The notes below the pieces were generated by a model. The model did no database searches, had not been told where the DNA came from, and worked only from the letters and a program-made list of their open reading frames with translations. A stretch of 64,000 bases of DNA from Elymus sibiricus (Eukaryota; Streptophyta; Magnoliopsida; Poales; Poaceae), in contig CM077665.1 of NCBI GenBank assembly GCA_039707655.1, forward strand, positions 83,887,954 through 83,951,953, read 5' to 3'. Both the position numbers and the translations under genes were made by a program. This document shows, in pieces, positions 11,777 through 22,818 of this stretch; positions within the stretch are counted from its first letter, which is position 1; the number at the start of each line of letters is the position of its first letter.

Positions 11777-11795
11777 CTCTCAATGAAAGCACCAA
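11777..11795 (-). other. primer binding site of Gypsy-2
   Basis: On the minus strand, one base after the 5' LTR, the sequence is TGGTGCTTTCATTGAGAG. It has the TGG expected opposite a tRNA CCA end; I cannot name the tRNA. Identical sites lie next to the 5' LTRs of Gypsy-1 and Gypsy-3. Confidence 0.75.
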
Positions 11796-12266
11796 TGTCG
11801 GTGTCAAAACCGGCGGATCTCGGGTAGGGGGTCCCGAGCTGTGAGACTAGGATCGATGGTAACAAGAGACGAAGGGGACAAGGTTTTACCCAGGTTCGGG
11901 CCCTCCTATGGAGGTAATACCCTACGTCCTGCTTGATTATATTGATTGTATGGGGATTACAGAGTTGATCTACCACGAGATCGTATGACTAAAACCCTAG
12001 AGGAGTTCTGTTGTTCTACAACCTAAAACCCTCCGGCTTATAAAGACGCCAGGGGTCCCTAGGGTTTACACATGGTCGGTTACACGTCAAAGGGATAAAC
12101 ATGCCTATTCACTACTCCAAACATGGAGGGCAAGCCACGATTCTCGAAGCTTCCTTCTTGGAGATGAGGTCTTCAATTCTTCCAGTATTCGGCAAGTGGC
12201 CCATACAGTCCGGCCCATAAGACATAGGCCGGCCTCCCGAGGACCCCCTGAACCAGGACTCCCTCA
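11796..12266 (-). repeat. 5' LTR of Gypsy-2
   Basis: 471-bp copy of 3622-4091, followed by the ACGAC duplication at 12267-12271. Confidence 0.95.
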
Positions 12267-12271
12267 ACGAC

Positions 12272-13927
12272 ACCGTGTGCACATTGATCCAAATGATGCC
12301 CAACTACAAAGATCTCAAGCCTACGGAAGTCATTGGAAGGATTGTTTCTCATGAGATGACACTCAAAGACAAAGAAGAGCTTCACAACAAGTCTAGCAGT
12401 GCTTACAAAGCCACAAGTGATGCTCCCGCAACTTCAAGTGACAACCTTGTCACCAATGAAGAGATAAGCCTCATGGTCAAGAAATTCAACAAGTTCTACA
12501 AGAATAGAGGCAAAGAACGAAGCTCCAACTCAAGATATGAGGAGAAGCGTTCGTCAAGTCGTGACCGCAATTGCTACAATTGTGGGAAGCCCGGACACTA
12601 CTCCAATGAGTGCACGACTCCCTACAAACGAAGAGAAGAGTCACCTCGAAGACGAAGCTCAAGGAATGAATCACCTAAAAGAGAGAGAAGGAGTAAAGAT
12701 GATCGTTATGAGCAAAGACCCTCAAGGAGAAGTAGAGATTCGGAGAAGAAGGACAAGTACACCAAGAGCTACACAAGAAGAAAACATCGAGCTCATGTTG
12801 GTGAATGGGTTTCCGGCTCCGACTCCGACAACAACTCCGAGAGAAGCTATCACTCCGACTCCGACTATAGTCAAGATGATGGTGTTGCCGGTATTGCTCT
12901 AGTGACTACCAACTCCTATGATCTATTTGATTCACCAAACGAAGGGAGTGGAAGTTGCTTCATGGCTAAAGGCCCCAAGGTATCACACCCCGAGTATCTT
13001 GATTTCAATAGTGATGAAGATGATTTGCTTTGTGATGATGATTTGCTCTTTGATAAAACTAGTGATGTTAGTCAAAATGAACTTGATAATTCTCATGCTA
13101 GTCAAGATAAGTCAATTGATGATGATAAGATGAAAATAGAACAACTAACTAAAGAACTAAAGACTCTTAAGTTAGCTCATGAATCTACTCTTGAAGATCA
13201 TAGAGAGCTTGTAAGAACTCATGAGAAGCTACGCTTCGAGAAGCTCAACTTGGAGCAAGAACATGAGTTTCTTAAACCTATCAATGACGATCTCCGAAAG
13301 AAGACTTCATCTTATCTAGCCAAACGACTACTCTTGTCTACATTCATGCCTCAAGTTAAAACTAAGCAATCTAGTAACAAAGGCAAGAAAGGTTCTTCAT
13401 CTAGTAGCAACAATAAAAATGCCAAACCTAATGATGTTGCTTCTAGTAGTTCTGTTGATTCCACTAATGATGATTCTCTTAGCCAAGTTACACTTGAGCA
13501 AGAAAATGCTTTATTGAAAGGAATTATAGAGAAAGGTATCTACAAGAGCCTTGCCGGGTGTAAGCAATTTGAGGAAATTGTTCGCAAGCACGGAGGATAC
13601 CGAAAGAACCATGGTGTTGGCTACTTCAACGCAAATGGAGTTGAATGGGAAGAAGGTCAATACCCCAAGCCCAAGTTTGTTCCTCAAAAGGAGAAGTATG
13701 AAAATACTCTTCCCAAGGGAACAAACACTCAAGATGACCTTCCACCACAAGACCACAAGCTCAAGGGCAAGAACAAGCTTCAAGAGGACATTGACTCATA
13801 TGAAGATGAATCCCTAGCTTTAGTGGAGTGGGTTCCCAAGGCTACATCAAGCTCAACTTCTACAAAGGCTACTACAACACTAAGGATCCCCATCAACTTG
13901 ATGTGGGTCCCCAAGAAGAAGAACTAG
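12272..13927 (+). CDS. gag: Sirevirus-1 gag, 3' part
   Basis: 551 codons plus TAG, in phase with 3091-3621 once Gypsy-2 and one ACGAC are set aside. The zinc knuckle CYNCGKPGHYSNEC (C-x2-C-x4-H-x4-C) is encoded at 12572-12613. It is followed by an arginine/serine-rich stretch (RRREESPRRRSS type), an acidic Asp/Ser region, and a coiled coil (KIEQLTKELKTLKL, about 13130-13300). The Lys/Ser-rich C-terminus ends WVPKKKN. A long C-terminal extension after the knuckle is typical of Sirevirus Gags. The frame is intact apart from the insertion, consistent with young age. In autonomous relatives pol would follow; here it does not. Confidence 0.9.
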   Translation, partial: TVCTLIQMMPNYKDLKPTEVIGRIVSHEMTLKDKEELHNKSSSAYKATSDAPATSSDNLVTNEEISLMVKKFNKFYKNRGKERSSNSRYEEKRSSSRDRNCYNCGKPGHYSNECTTPYKRREESPRRRSSRNESPKRERRSKDDRYEQRPSRRSRDSEKKDKYTKSYTRRKHRAHVGEWVSGSDSDNNSERSYHSDSDYSQDDGVAGIALVTTNSYDLFDSPNEGSGSCFMAKGPKVSHPEYLDFNSDEDDLLCDDDLLFDKTSDVSQNELDNSHASQDKSIDDDKMKIEQLTKELKTLKLAHESTLEDHRELVRTHEKLRFEKLNLEQEHEFLKPINDDLRKKTSSYLAKRLLLSTFMPQVKTKQSSNKGKKGSSSSSNNKNAKPNDVASSSSVDSTNDDSLSQVTLEQENALLKGIIEKGIYKSLAGCKQFEEIVRKHGGYRKNHGVGYFNANGVEWEEGQYPKPKFVPQKEKYENTLPKGTNTQDDLPPQDHKLKGKNKLQEDIDSYEDESLALVEWVPKATSSSTSTKATTTLRIPINLMWVPKKKN

Positions 13928-15626
13928 AGAGTTCTTGAGGGGTGACTCCGCCAATGAAATTCAATCACATTCATTATTGGCAAGAATTATTTGCAATCAA
14001 CATCAACTCTATGCAATAGTTCAAGGAGTCACACATTCCCTCAAAGGTAAGCAAGGGACAAGGTAATCAACAAATCAATGGACATCATTACACATGCTTT
14101 GCACTCCATGTCCATAGATATCCTTGTATTTGTCTCTTGTGCGTTGGGACTAACCCATGTAGGTGAGAAGAGTAAGGAAACAACAAGGATGCTCCCAACT
14201 CTTGGTGATTTTCATCAACCTTGAGCATCCACCACTACCTCACCAACATGAAGTCTTCATCGACAAAACCCAAGGTTAGTTTATCCCTCTTATGGGGGGA
14301 TGTCACATCAAGGGGGAGCTTTACTCTAAGACTTGAGTCAAAGCATCTCTTAGTATGTGACAACATTAAATGCTTTATGTAAAAGTGGTAACCCCACTTG
14401 TGCTTAAACGATGAGTATGACCTATGATCAAGTATTCTTACTTGGCTCCTAAGTCAATATACTCATATATAGATGACTTCGTCATCGCCCAAGTGCTTGT
14501 TAGATGCTAGTATGTATGTGCATGTTTGTCATGATTTCATTTGACATCTTATTGTGTGAGCATGTTGGTCTGCATTTATTTTCCCATTCGAGGACATCCA
14601 ATTGTTGCTATTTGGCTTTTGATTTATATTTTGCCAATTGGATGGACAAGAATGCCTAGGACCACTCTTTAGCTATCTATGCTTTCTCACCTCATATTCC
14701 ATTCATGCTGCATCACAAAATTTGAACAAGTACTTTTCGATCCCTCTGTGTGTGGAGCACTCGGAGTTCCGTATCGACAAGGACTGACCATTAAAACCTC
14801 CCAAGTGCATCTCGGTGGAACCAACCCACAATTCTCGGTCTCACCGAATGCCTAGGGTTGATCTGGTTTTCAACCTCGGTACTACCAATTCCATATTCTC
14901 GGTTACACCGAGTTTCCCTGTCAGCTGACAGTTGAGTAACTCGGTGACACCGAAAATTTAGAATCGGCGTCACCGACAGTGAAGGGTATATATGCTGTGG
15001 ACCCGACGCTTTGAAATTTAATCTTCAAACCGTCGTGCCCCAAACCCTAAGCTGCCGCAAAGGACCCCCTGGTCGTCGCCCTTATCTCCCCGTGCTCCTC
15101 CGCCGCTGGGATCCTCGCCGTCGACGGGCATCTTCGCCGCCGTCGCCGCCGTAGCGGATCCGTCGCCAAGCGAGGGTACGGATTCGAATTTTTCTTTGCG
15201 CTCCCCGTCCGAATCTTGCGCATTGAAGTTATTCCATTGATTATCCACCATGTGCAATCCTCTCAATCCTCTGAAACTTCCAGTAGATAGCGAATGATCG
15301 ATTTTCTAGGGTTTACCGTCCGCCCGATGGAACTAGATGGAACCGAAGCAAACAAATCGGTGTCACCGATTTGCCAATCTGTGCTGCTAAGAACTATCTC
15401 GGTGAAACCAAGTACTCCTTTTCGGTCTCACCGAAAGCAGTGCCAAGTTTCTATTAAAGAGAAAGTCAGTCTCGGTTGCACCGAAATATTTGCTTCGGCT
15501 GTACCGACTTTCATATGACAGAATGTAAACCTTGAGAATCTTTTATTCAAACTTAAAAAAAACAGTTGTACATTTTGTGATGACTCATCTTCTTCTGCTC
15601 CTCTATACTCTATTCACAGGGTCAGT
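13928..15626 (+). other. Sirevirus-1 internal region without pol; second palindrome array
   Basis: No integrase, RT or RNase H similarity in any frame, though this is where pol would be. 14280-14330 has a CAAGGGGGAGC tract. 14813-15507 carries about eleven further TCGGT-N3-ACCGA-like units (for example TCGGTCTCACCGA, TCGGTGACACCGA), so the palindromes are not confined to the LTR. Confidence 0.75.
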
Positions 15627-17145
15627 ATGTCAAATGCTGAGGACAGTGAGAACAACTTCCAAGAGGAGAACATTGTCATGAGTTCAGGCACTAGTCCTGA
15701 GTCCAGTTCCTCTTCAGATCCAGGCACTCCCAGTTCTCATGGGTTGCCCAAGGCTGCTACAAGGGCCAGGAAGAAGCTGAATTCAGATGAGGAGGATTCA
15801 GATTTTGTGCCAGAGGAGATTCTTGCCAAGAAGCAAGAGAAAGCTGCCAAGAAGTCTGCAAATGAAGCCACTTCTTCAAGGAGAGCTGTCAGGAAGGAGT
15901 ATGCTAGCTCTGAGGCTATGAGAGCACCTGAGAGTGCTAGGGCTACCATGACTGTTGAGCCCCCGAGGAAGTCTATGCCTAAGAAGGCAGGGGAGAAGAA
16001 GAGAGCCAGAAAGAGAATTATTTATGTTGTTGGCAGGCAAACCTCTATGTTTGAGGACCCTGAGGAGGCTGCTGGTGCTGCTGCTGAGGAGGAGGAAGAA
16101 CATGTTGAGAAGGCCCCTCCCAAGAAGAAAAAGAAGCTTATGGCAGATGCTATGGCAAAGTCTGGCACATCCAAGAGCACCAAGTCTGCTCCCAAGAAGG
16201 CTGCTGCTGAAAAGTCCAAGAGGTCAACCAGACAGATTCCAGCTTCTGAAAAGAACAAGGGAACTACCTCCAGAGTTGAGGATGAAGATGCTATGTCTGC
16301 TTTGATGAAGCTTAGACCACACCTTCCAGTACATAATGCCAGCTATCCACTTGCTGAAGATATGAAGAAGAGGAAGGATTCTGGTTTGAGGGCATGGAGA
16401 GCTGCTGATCCATATGCCCAAAGGAGGAAGACAGCTGTGGACTATAGATTCTACACCAAAGAGCAACAGGATTTCTATGAAACTGTGTTGTTTGACAAGA
16501 GTCCAGCTGTGAGTGACATGAGGTATGTGGACTGGAAGTTCATCAAGGAGAATGAAGACTATTTTCCAAGTGTCCAAGACAACTTTCACTGCATTGGTTT
16601 GGATGAGTTTGTTGGCAGAGAGTTTACTGCTTGGAATGATGAGATGATCATGCAATTCTACTCCACTGCACATTTCTATGGAGATGGTAGGATTGTATGG
16701 ATGACTGATCTCATCAGTTCAAGGCATGCAGAAGGACATTAAGGACATTTTGGACAACCAAAACAGTCTTGTCAGGATCTTTGAGAACAGGATCAAGACC
16801 CTTAATGATAAGGTGGATGGGCTGACTAAGACAGTCAATGAGCACAAGAAGGAAGTTGACTCAGTGCCTCTTCCTCATTCTTCAGATGATGATGATGATG
16901 ATGAGGATGACTCACCTCTCAGTCCAGGCACACAGTTTACTACCCAGGCCAGATCAGCCACCGTGCTAGCTCCAGACTTGAGGCCCTCTTCATCAGCTCC
17001 TGTTACTGTCACCTCAGCTCTATCAGCTCCAGTTCCTCCAGTTGCCACTCCAACTCCATCCACGACATCTGCAGAGATCTTCGCCGACGCTGTTCTCTCA
17101 ACTCCTTCATCAACAACCGGACGAGATCAGCCCAAGAACGATTAG
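15627..17145 (+). pseudogene. Sirevirus-1 envelope-position ORF (plant transposon protein), broken
   Basis: Located between the missing pol and the 3' LTR, where Sireviruses carry an 'envelope-like' ORF. The first frame (15627-16742, 371 codons) is Ser/Glu/Lys-rich with a nuclear-localisation-like PPKKKKK. It then has a globular part (DYRFYTKEQQDFYETVLF, later HCIGLDEFVGREF) resembling 'putative plant transposon protein' sequences. It ends abnormally soon after RIVWMTD. Coding resumes in another frame at 16726-17145 with a coiled coil (FENRIKTLNDKVDGL), an Asp run and a Pro/Ser/Thr-rich tail. An internal deletion with frame change near 16705-16740 is likely. I see no signal peptide or membrane segment, so the envelope label is positional only. 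Confidence 0.65.
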
Positions 17146-17178
17146 ATATATGCCGTTGAACTTTTTGGTAACTTGTTG

Positions 17179-17626
17179 CCAAAGGGGGAGAAGTGTATAT
17201 AGATCTTTAGGCTTCGAGTGAGAGAGCGTTTGGTTTTTATCGCTTTTTCAAAATCATTTGATCTTTTGGTTGCTTGTGTTAAACTTCTGTTGGTGTTTTG
17301 ATCATACACTTGATGTGTATTGCTACTATTTCCTATCATTATGCTACTTATGAGATGATCTTCACCATTGCTTGATTGTGTTGTGCTATGATGTTCACTC
17401 TTATTACTCTCGCACACCACCAAGTTGTATGTGACATGGAAGAAGTGCCCCATGTACCTAATCGATTGTGCATTTGCATTCAAACGCAAATTTAAAATAA
17501 TGCACAAATTTAGGGGGAGCTCTTGCTTATCTCATACTTCTCAAAGAGACGATTATATTCATTGATTATATCATATGTCGAAGCTTTGATCTATATGTTG
17601 TCATCAATTACCAAAAAGGGGGAGAT
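17179..17626 (+). other. multiple polypurine tracts of Sirevirus-1
   Basis: Three G-rich tracts precede the 3' LTR: CAAAGGGGGAGAAG (about 17180), TTTAGGGGGAGC (about 17510) and CAAAAAGGGGGAGAT ending at 17626. The last abuts the LTR and is the likely working primer. Repeated tracts are a Sirevirus signature. Confidence 0.85.
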
Positions 17627-19144
17627 TGAAAGCACATTTGCTCCCTTGGTGGTTTTGGTAATTAATAACAACATATAAGTCATTGAACTAATGTTTCCAC
17701 TAAGTATATTTCAGGAAAAGTTCAATGATAGGATTGGCAAAAGGATTGTGGAGATTGTGGAAATACCCCAAGATGCAAGGAAATGGATTGGCAAAGCTTC
17801 AAGCAAGAGGACTCTACATTTTACTTTGTGATAAATCACTTTGAGTCCATAGGAAAGCCAATACTATTAAAAGGGGGTAAGGTATTGATTGGTGAACAAA
17901 ATGCTCATACGTGCACAAGTGATAGTCACCAAAAACACCCACAAGCTCTTCCACAAAAGTCTGTCCAAAGTCAAATATCCAAAATCGGTGCAACCAACAC
18001 TTTCCACTCGGTGCCACCGATTCCCATACTCAGACATACATTAGCCAAACCCTATCTTTTCGGTGCAACCGATTCTGGTTCGGTACCACCGAGTTTAGGT
18101 TGCCAACTTTCTGTTACGCAAATTCACAATATCGGTACCACCGAGATTGTCGGATCGGCGTCACCGAGAATGGGCAATCTGACCGTTGGTCACCTTATCG
18201 GTGCAACCGAGTTTCCTATATCGGTCTCACAGAGATTCAAAAGTTTCCACCTTTTGGTCACTTCGGTACCACCGAGATTAACACATCGGTGTCACCGAGT
18301 TGCTCATTTTGTGTGTAACGGTTGGATTTTTGGGGATGCCTATATATACCCCTTCACCACCACCCACTTGAAAGAGAAGCACTCAGAACTATTCCATACT
18401 TGCCCCATCCAGTTTTCTGAGAGAGAGCCACCTACCCTTGTGTTGAGGTCAAGATCTTCCACTCCAACCATATGGATCTTGATTTCTAGCCTCCCCAATT
18501 TGCTTTCCACCAATCCCATCTCTTCTACCAAGCCAAATCTGTGAGAGAGTGATTGTGTTTTGAGGAGTCTATCATCTTGAAGCACAAGAGCAAGGAGTTC
18601 ATCGTCATTGCCGAGCCTATTACCTTTTGGAGGGTGGTGCCTCCTAGATTGGTTAGGTGTCTCTTGGGAGCCTCCTACTTCGTGTTGTGGAGTTGAACCA
18701 AGAAGTTTGTAAGGGCAAGGAGATCGCCTACTTCGTGAAGATCTACCCATAGTGAGGCTAGTCCTTCGTGGACGGAAGCCGTTATGGAATAGTCAAGGTT
18801 GCTACTTCGTGGACCCTTATGGGTGGAGCCCTCTGTGGACTCTCGCGACCGTTACCCTCCGTGGGTTGAAGACTCCATAAACATGGACGTACGATAGCAC
18901 CACCTATCGGAACCACGGGAAAAATCATCGTGTCTACAATTGCGTTTGATCTTCCTACCCTATCCTTTCTACTCATGCTTGTTGTTACTTTCCGCTGCTA
19001 TACTCTTAGACTTGCATGTGTAGGGTGTACTTGACTTGCCATGAATGTTAAAATCTGCCAACTCTAAAATTTGGGAAAAGGTAGAATTTTTATTTGGTCA
19101 AGTAGTCTAATCACCCCCCCTCTAGACATACTTTCGGTCCTACA
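17627..19144 (+). repeat. 3' LTR of Sirevirus-1
   Basis: 1518-bp copy of 1521-3037, followed by the GTTTG duplication (19145-19149). Confidence 0.95.
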
Positions 19145-19298
19145 GTTTGCCGGCTTGTTTGAACACCCAACAGTTACGGTTGGTGTGGTTGGCGGGCTTG
19201 TCTGGAGTGCCATGGATCTGGCAAGGCCTCTCCATGATTTTGTCCAGCGGGGTGGGTTCGTCGCGATTGCCTTTAGGAGGCTTCTTCCGCTGCCCGGA

Positions 19299-19961
19299 TC
19301 AAGGGTTGCGGAAGCCGGCGTTGACGGCCGTGTCATCGGCGTCACTAGTGCTGTGCCGGCGTTTATTTTTGTTGCGTCGTGGTTTCCCGTTTCCATCCCG
19401 CGCTTCGGAGGTGCCGGGGTCTTCGGGGTTGTGGCTTCGTCTCGCTAGCCAGTTATCCTCGCCCGCGCAAAAGCGGGTCATGAGTGATGTAAGGGCGGAC
19501 ATGGTCCTCGGTTTATCCTGACCGAGCTGGCGATCCAGCCATTCGTCCCGAATATTGTGCCTGAAAGAGGCTATAGCCTCGACATCTGGGCAATCGACGA
19601 TCTGGTTTTTCTTGGTCAAGAACCGGTTCCAGAATTGTCGAGCGGACTCTCCTGCCTTTTGGACGACATTGCTTAGGTCGGACGAGTCCGGAGGCCGTAC
19701 ATAGGTGCCTTGGAAGTTAGATCGGAATGCATCCTCGAGATCCTCCCAGCTCCCGATAGAATTTTCGGGGAGACTGTTTAGCCAGTGCCAAGCTGGCCCC
19801 TTAAGTTTAAGGGGTAGATACTTGATGGCGTGGAGATCGTCTCCTCGTGCCATGTGAATGCGGAGGAGGAAATCCTCGATCCACACTGTTGGGTCAGTTG
19901 TTCCGTCGTATTGCTCTATGTTCACGGGTTTAAGCCCTTCCGGGAACTGATGCTGCATCAC
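19299..19961 (-). pseudogene. Gypsy-1 gag domain
   Basis: 220-codon open frame with the Retrotrans_gag domain (WIEDFLLRIHMARGDD, then AWHWLNSLPENSI), nearly identical to the Gypsy-2 gag. It leaves frame at 19299, ending at GFRNP where Gypsy-2 reads on. The linker and protease continue to the left, across Sirevirus-1, at 678-1394. Confidence 0.85.
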
Positions 19962-21535
19962 CTCGTCGGTGAAGCACAGTGGGTAGGCAGCGCCTCTGAC
20001 CCGGGCTATGTCACGCCGGTAGTCGGCGTCTGTTCTGGCCCGGTTTTGTTCCCGACCTCTATTGTTTCAGTCGAGCCAAGGCCGGTACCCATCCCGTCTA
20101 TCGGGGGAGTACCCTCTAGATTCGTAGATGGATCTCGTGCGGCCTGTTCTATAATCCAGGTCGCGTCGCAGGTCGTACGTGTCCTCATGCTCCATTGGCT
20201 CCTTTCCCCTTCTGCGGGGTATCGGTGGCCTATAACCGGCGTCGCCAGCCGTCCTATCTCGTCTTCGGGGAGGGCGGTCCGGCTGGTCGTATGGAGTGTG
20301 CATGGGGGACGGCGTATTAGGGAGTTCGTCATCTAATTGTGGCAGCAGCCGTCGGCGTGGATAGCTCTTGGGTTGGTCCAATAGACCGGTACCGTATCCT
20401 TCCTCGGCTGACAGGACCCTCGTCCATCTATCATTGAGGGTGTCTTGTTCGGCCTTGAGCTGCCGTTCTCTTGCCTTTAGGCTTCGGGCAGTGGCTATAA
20501 GCTGTTGCCTAAACCGTTCCTGATCCTCAATGTTTTCGGGAACGGTGAAATCTTCGGATTCCGGGCTATCCTCCTCCTCTACAGGGGGAGGTAGTTGTCA
20601 TCTTCGGAATCGTTTGGATCTTCGGGGTCGCGCTGGTCCTCCGGCCTTTCCTGGTCCTCTAACGGATTCTCGGGAAAATCGGGATCGCCGAGGTCTTCCG
20701 GGGTATCGTTTTCCCCGGTGCCAGCAATAGCTTCCCTTCCCTTTTTTGTCTATGATCGTCTGCGCGGTTTCCGGTGCCTTAACGACGCTTCACCCGATTT
20801 ATCACCATTGTTTGCGGGTGTGCGCTCGCCGTTATCGGATGGAGTATCCACCATGTAGACGTCGTAGGTGGAGGTGGCAGTCCATCGCCCGGTGTTGACG
20901 GGGGTGGGTGCGCGATCCTCTTGATCCATGTATTCTGCCTCCTCGGAGGCGTAGTCCAACATATCGGTTAAGTCTTCGACAGTGGCTACGAAGTGGGTGG
21001 TGGGTGGGATGAAAAATTCCTCTTGACCCGCCTTAAGGCCGATCTGAACGTGGATCGGGGTTGGGTCGTCAGTAACTTTCATCGATAGGATCCAATCTAG
21101 AGTTTCGTTGAGTGTCGAGAGCTCGATCGGGTCAATTTGCTCAGCGCTTTAGGAGTTAACCTCCGATGCTTCTGCCCAAGAAGTGTGTTCGGGTACCCGG
21201 CCATCAGGCGCTATGGCCGGATCCAGACTAAAAGTCAGATCATCGCCGGGGTTAGTCCCGTGGGCGGGGTCGAAAGCGACGTCCGAGGTTAAGGCCTCGG
21301 AGTCCTCGGGTGCGTCAGATGAGACTGCGAGCCCGGTGAGGGAAAGATCGCCCCGAGAGTCTACGGAGAACTCTAGGTTCCCGAATCTGACCTCTTGATA
21401 AGGGGCGAAACTCCCGACCCGGCCAAGACGGCCGGTCGGGTCAGCGTGCAGCACAATGCTGCCGAAAGCGAAGATCTGTCCGGGGACGAAGGAGTCCATG
21501 TTCCGGACTTCTTTGTTAATGACAACGCGAGCCAT
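19962..21535 (-). pseudogene. Gypsy-1 gag N-terminal region, degenerate
   Basis: Starts at 21535 with MARVVINKEVRN, matching Gypsy-2. Frames shift repeatedly: 21149-21535, 20750-21082 (ending RHRKPRRRS), 20067-20381 (arginine-rich RRRLLPQLDDELPN). It encodes the Gly/Asp- and Arg-rich N-terminal half of Gag before the capsid domain. It is longer than the corresponding part of Gypsy-2, which lacks about 700 bp here. Confidence 0.65.
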
Positions 21536-21561
21536 CGATTCCTTTGGAGATCACAGTGGAA

Positions 21562-21580
21562 CTCTCAATGAAAGCACCAA
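21562..21580 (-). other. primer binding site of Gypsy-1
   Basis: Minus strand TGGTGCTTTCATTGAGAG one base from the LTR, identical to Gypsy-2 and Gypsy-3. Confidence 0.75.
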
Positions 21581-22061
21581 TGTCGGTGTCAAAACCGGCG
21601 GATCTCGGGTAGGGGGTCCCGAGTTATGAGTCTTGGATCGATGGTAACAAGGGGACGAAGGGGACAATGTTTACCCAGGTTCGGGCCCTCCTATGGAGGT
21701 AAAACCTTACGTCCTGCTCGATTATATTGATGGTATGAAGGTTACAGAGTTGATCTACCTCGAGATCGACTAACTAAAACCCTAGATGAGTTTCTCTGTC
21801 CTACAATCTAAAACCCTCCCGGTTTATATAGACACCGGGGGGTACCTAGGGTTTACACATGACAAGACTCCTGCGGAGAATGGTGACGTCGATTCCCTCA
21901 TCTTGAACTGGAGTGCACGATGCGCCTTCGGGACTTCCTTCTAGAACACAGGGTCTCGATCTATCCGACCCCTCCCACGACCGTCAGAGTGCGGCCCACC
22001 AAGCCGGCCTATTGAGAGACAGGCCAGCGGCCCGAGGACCCCTTAGTCCAGGACTCCCTCA
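21581..22061 (-). repeat. 5' LTR of Gypsy-1
   Basis: 481-bp LTR beginning TGTCGGTGTC and ending CTCCCTCA. It is more diverged from the Gypsy-2 LTRs in its second half than those are from each other. Its partner LTR is outside the window. Confidence 0.9.
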
Positions 22062-22289
22062 GACATCCCTGCCGTCGGCACTGCTGGAGTAATCCATGGA
22101 CCAAGAGGGCCTGTCACGAATGTCCAATACAAGACAGAGGATGACGGGCGCATATCATTCCACAAGGCCGGCTGGCAGGAGTTCATCAAGGGAAAGAGAG
22201 AACTAAGGGTGGACACCCTTGTGGTAATCACTATAAGGAAGAGCAACCGCAAGGACTATCAGATGATGGTTGTTGTTGACCATGTTTAG
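22062..22289 (+). pseudogene. 3' end of a B3-domain-like coding exon
   Basis: Open from the Gypsy-1 boundary to TAG at 22287-22289, 75 codons. The segment around GRISFHKAGWQEFIKG, then LRVDTLVVITIR, resembles the C-terminal half of plant B3 DNA-binding domains (GW..F....L..D.LV). The 5' part was displaced by Gypsy-1 and is outside the window. It is followed within 550 bp by a CACTA terminus, so it may be a fragment carried by that transposon rather than a resident gene. The B3 assignment is by pattern only. Confidence 0.4.
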
Positions 22290-22818
22290 AACTAAGTCAT
22301 GAATATATCAGCTGGAGAACTGTTAGTTAATTAATTAGTATGTTAAGATGAATGTGATACATTGATGTTTGTTTCTTAAGTTGAACAAGTTTCAAGTGAT
22401 ACTGATGGTTCTTTCTATATATTGATCATGACGATGTTGTGTAATGGTTCTTTCATTGCGATATGTAGTAGCTAGCGCCGACTTGAATGAAAAGCATAAA
22501 ATAAAAATGGTAAACAGAAAAATAAAAGGGGGAAACACAATATGAAAACCCCTAAACCCCTCCTTTCAAAAAAAAAACCAGAGCCTGGCAGCTGCTGACG
22601 CGTGGCTGCCTTTTAGTCCCGGTCGGTGTTACCAACCGGGACTAAAGGTCCTCCTGCCAGGCACCCCACGGCGGCCACGTGGAGCTCCTTTAGTCCCGGT
22701 TCGTAAGCCAACCGGGACTATTAGTTGTGGGCATTAGTCCCGATCGTTTTGTCCTGGTTGCAGAACCGGGACTAAAGGCCCTCTGGAACCGGGACTGATG
22801 CCCTGTTTTCTACTAGTG
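22290..22818 (-). mobile_element. terminal region of a CACTA transposon
   Basis: The right end, read on the minus strand, is CACTAGTAGAAAACAGGG, a CACTA-type terminus. Inside it, 22610-22800 contains inverted copies of TTTAGTCCCGGTT / AACCGGGACTAAA, typical subterminal repeats. No matching left terminus is seen before 22062, so the other end probably lies beyond the Gypsy-1 insertion. 22290-22550 is AT-rich with no coding sequence. Confidence 0.7.

Larger units (their letters stand above)
3622..12266 (-). mobile_element. Gypsy-2 (Tat-like, non-autonomous), complete
   Basis: 8645-bp element with LTRs at 3622-4091 and 11796-12266, beginning TGTCGGTGTC and ending CTCCCTCA, flanked by ACGAC on both sides. 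Transcription is on the minus strand: primer site beside the right LTR, polypurine tract beside the left. It encodes gag-protease on the minus strand and a separate multi-exon gene in antisense near its 3' end. There is no RT, RNase H or integrase. An antisense gene at this place is known from Tat-type elements such as Grande. The LTRs differ at about 8-9 of 470 positions by eye. It is the same family as Gypsy-1, which surrounds its host Sirevirus. Confidence 0.93.
1521..19144 (+). mobile_element. Sirevirus-1, full-length Copia element (interrupted)
   Basis: Complete LTR retrotransposon with LTRs at 1521-3037 and 17627-19144, both beginning TGAAAGC and ending CCTACA. It is flanked by GTTTG duplications (1516-1520, 19145-19149). 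It has an initiator-methionine-type primer site, a zinc-knuckle gag, an envelope-position ORF and several AAGGGGGAGA tracts before the 3' LTR. These, with the palindrome arrays in the LTR, are hallmarks of the Sirevirus lineage. No integrase, RT or RNase H lies between gag and the 3' ORF, so it is non-autonomous. Without Gypsy-2 it is about 9.0 kb. By eye the LTRs differ at about 20-25 of 1517 positions, indicating a recent insertion. Confidence 0.93.
19145..22061 (-). mobile_element. Gypsy-1, right segment with 5' LTR
   Basis: Continuation of 1-1520 after the Sirevirus-1 insertion; the first five bases are the duplicated target. It holds gag, primer site and 5' LTR in minus orientation. The right boundary at 22061 (CTCCCTCA) meets B3-like coding sequence. 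The expected duplication GACAT at 22062 cannot be tested because the other end lies outside the window. Confidence 0.9.
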
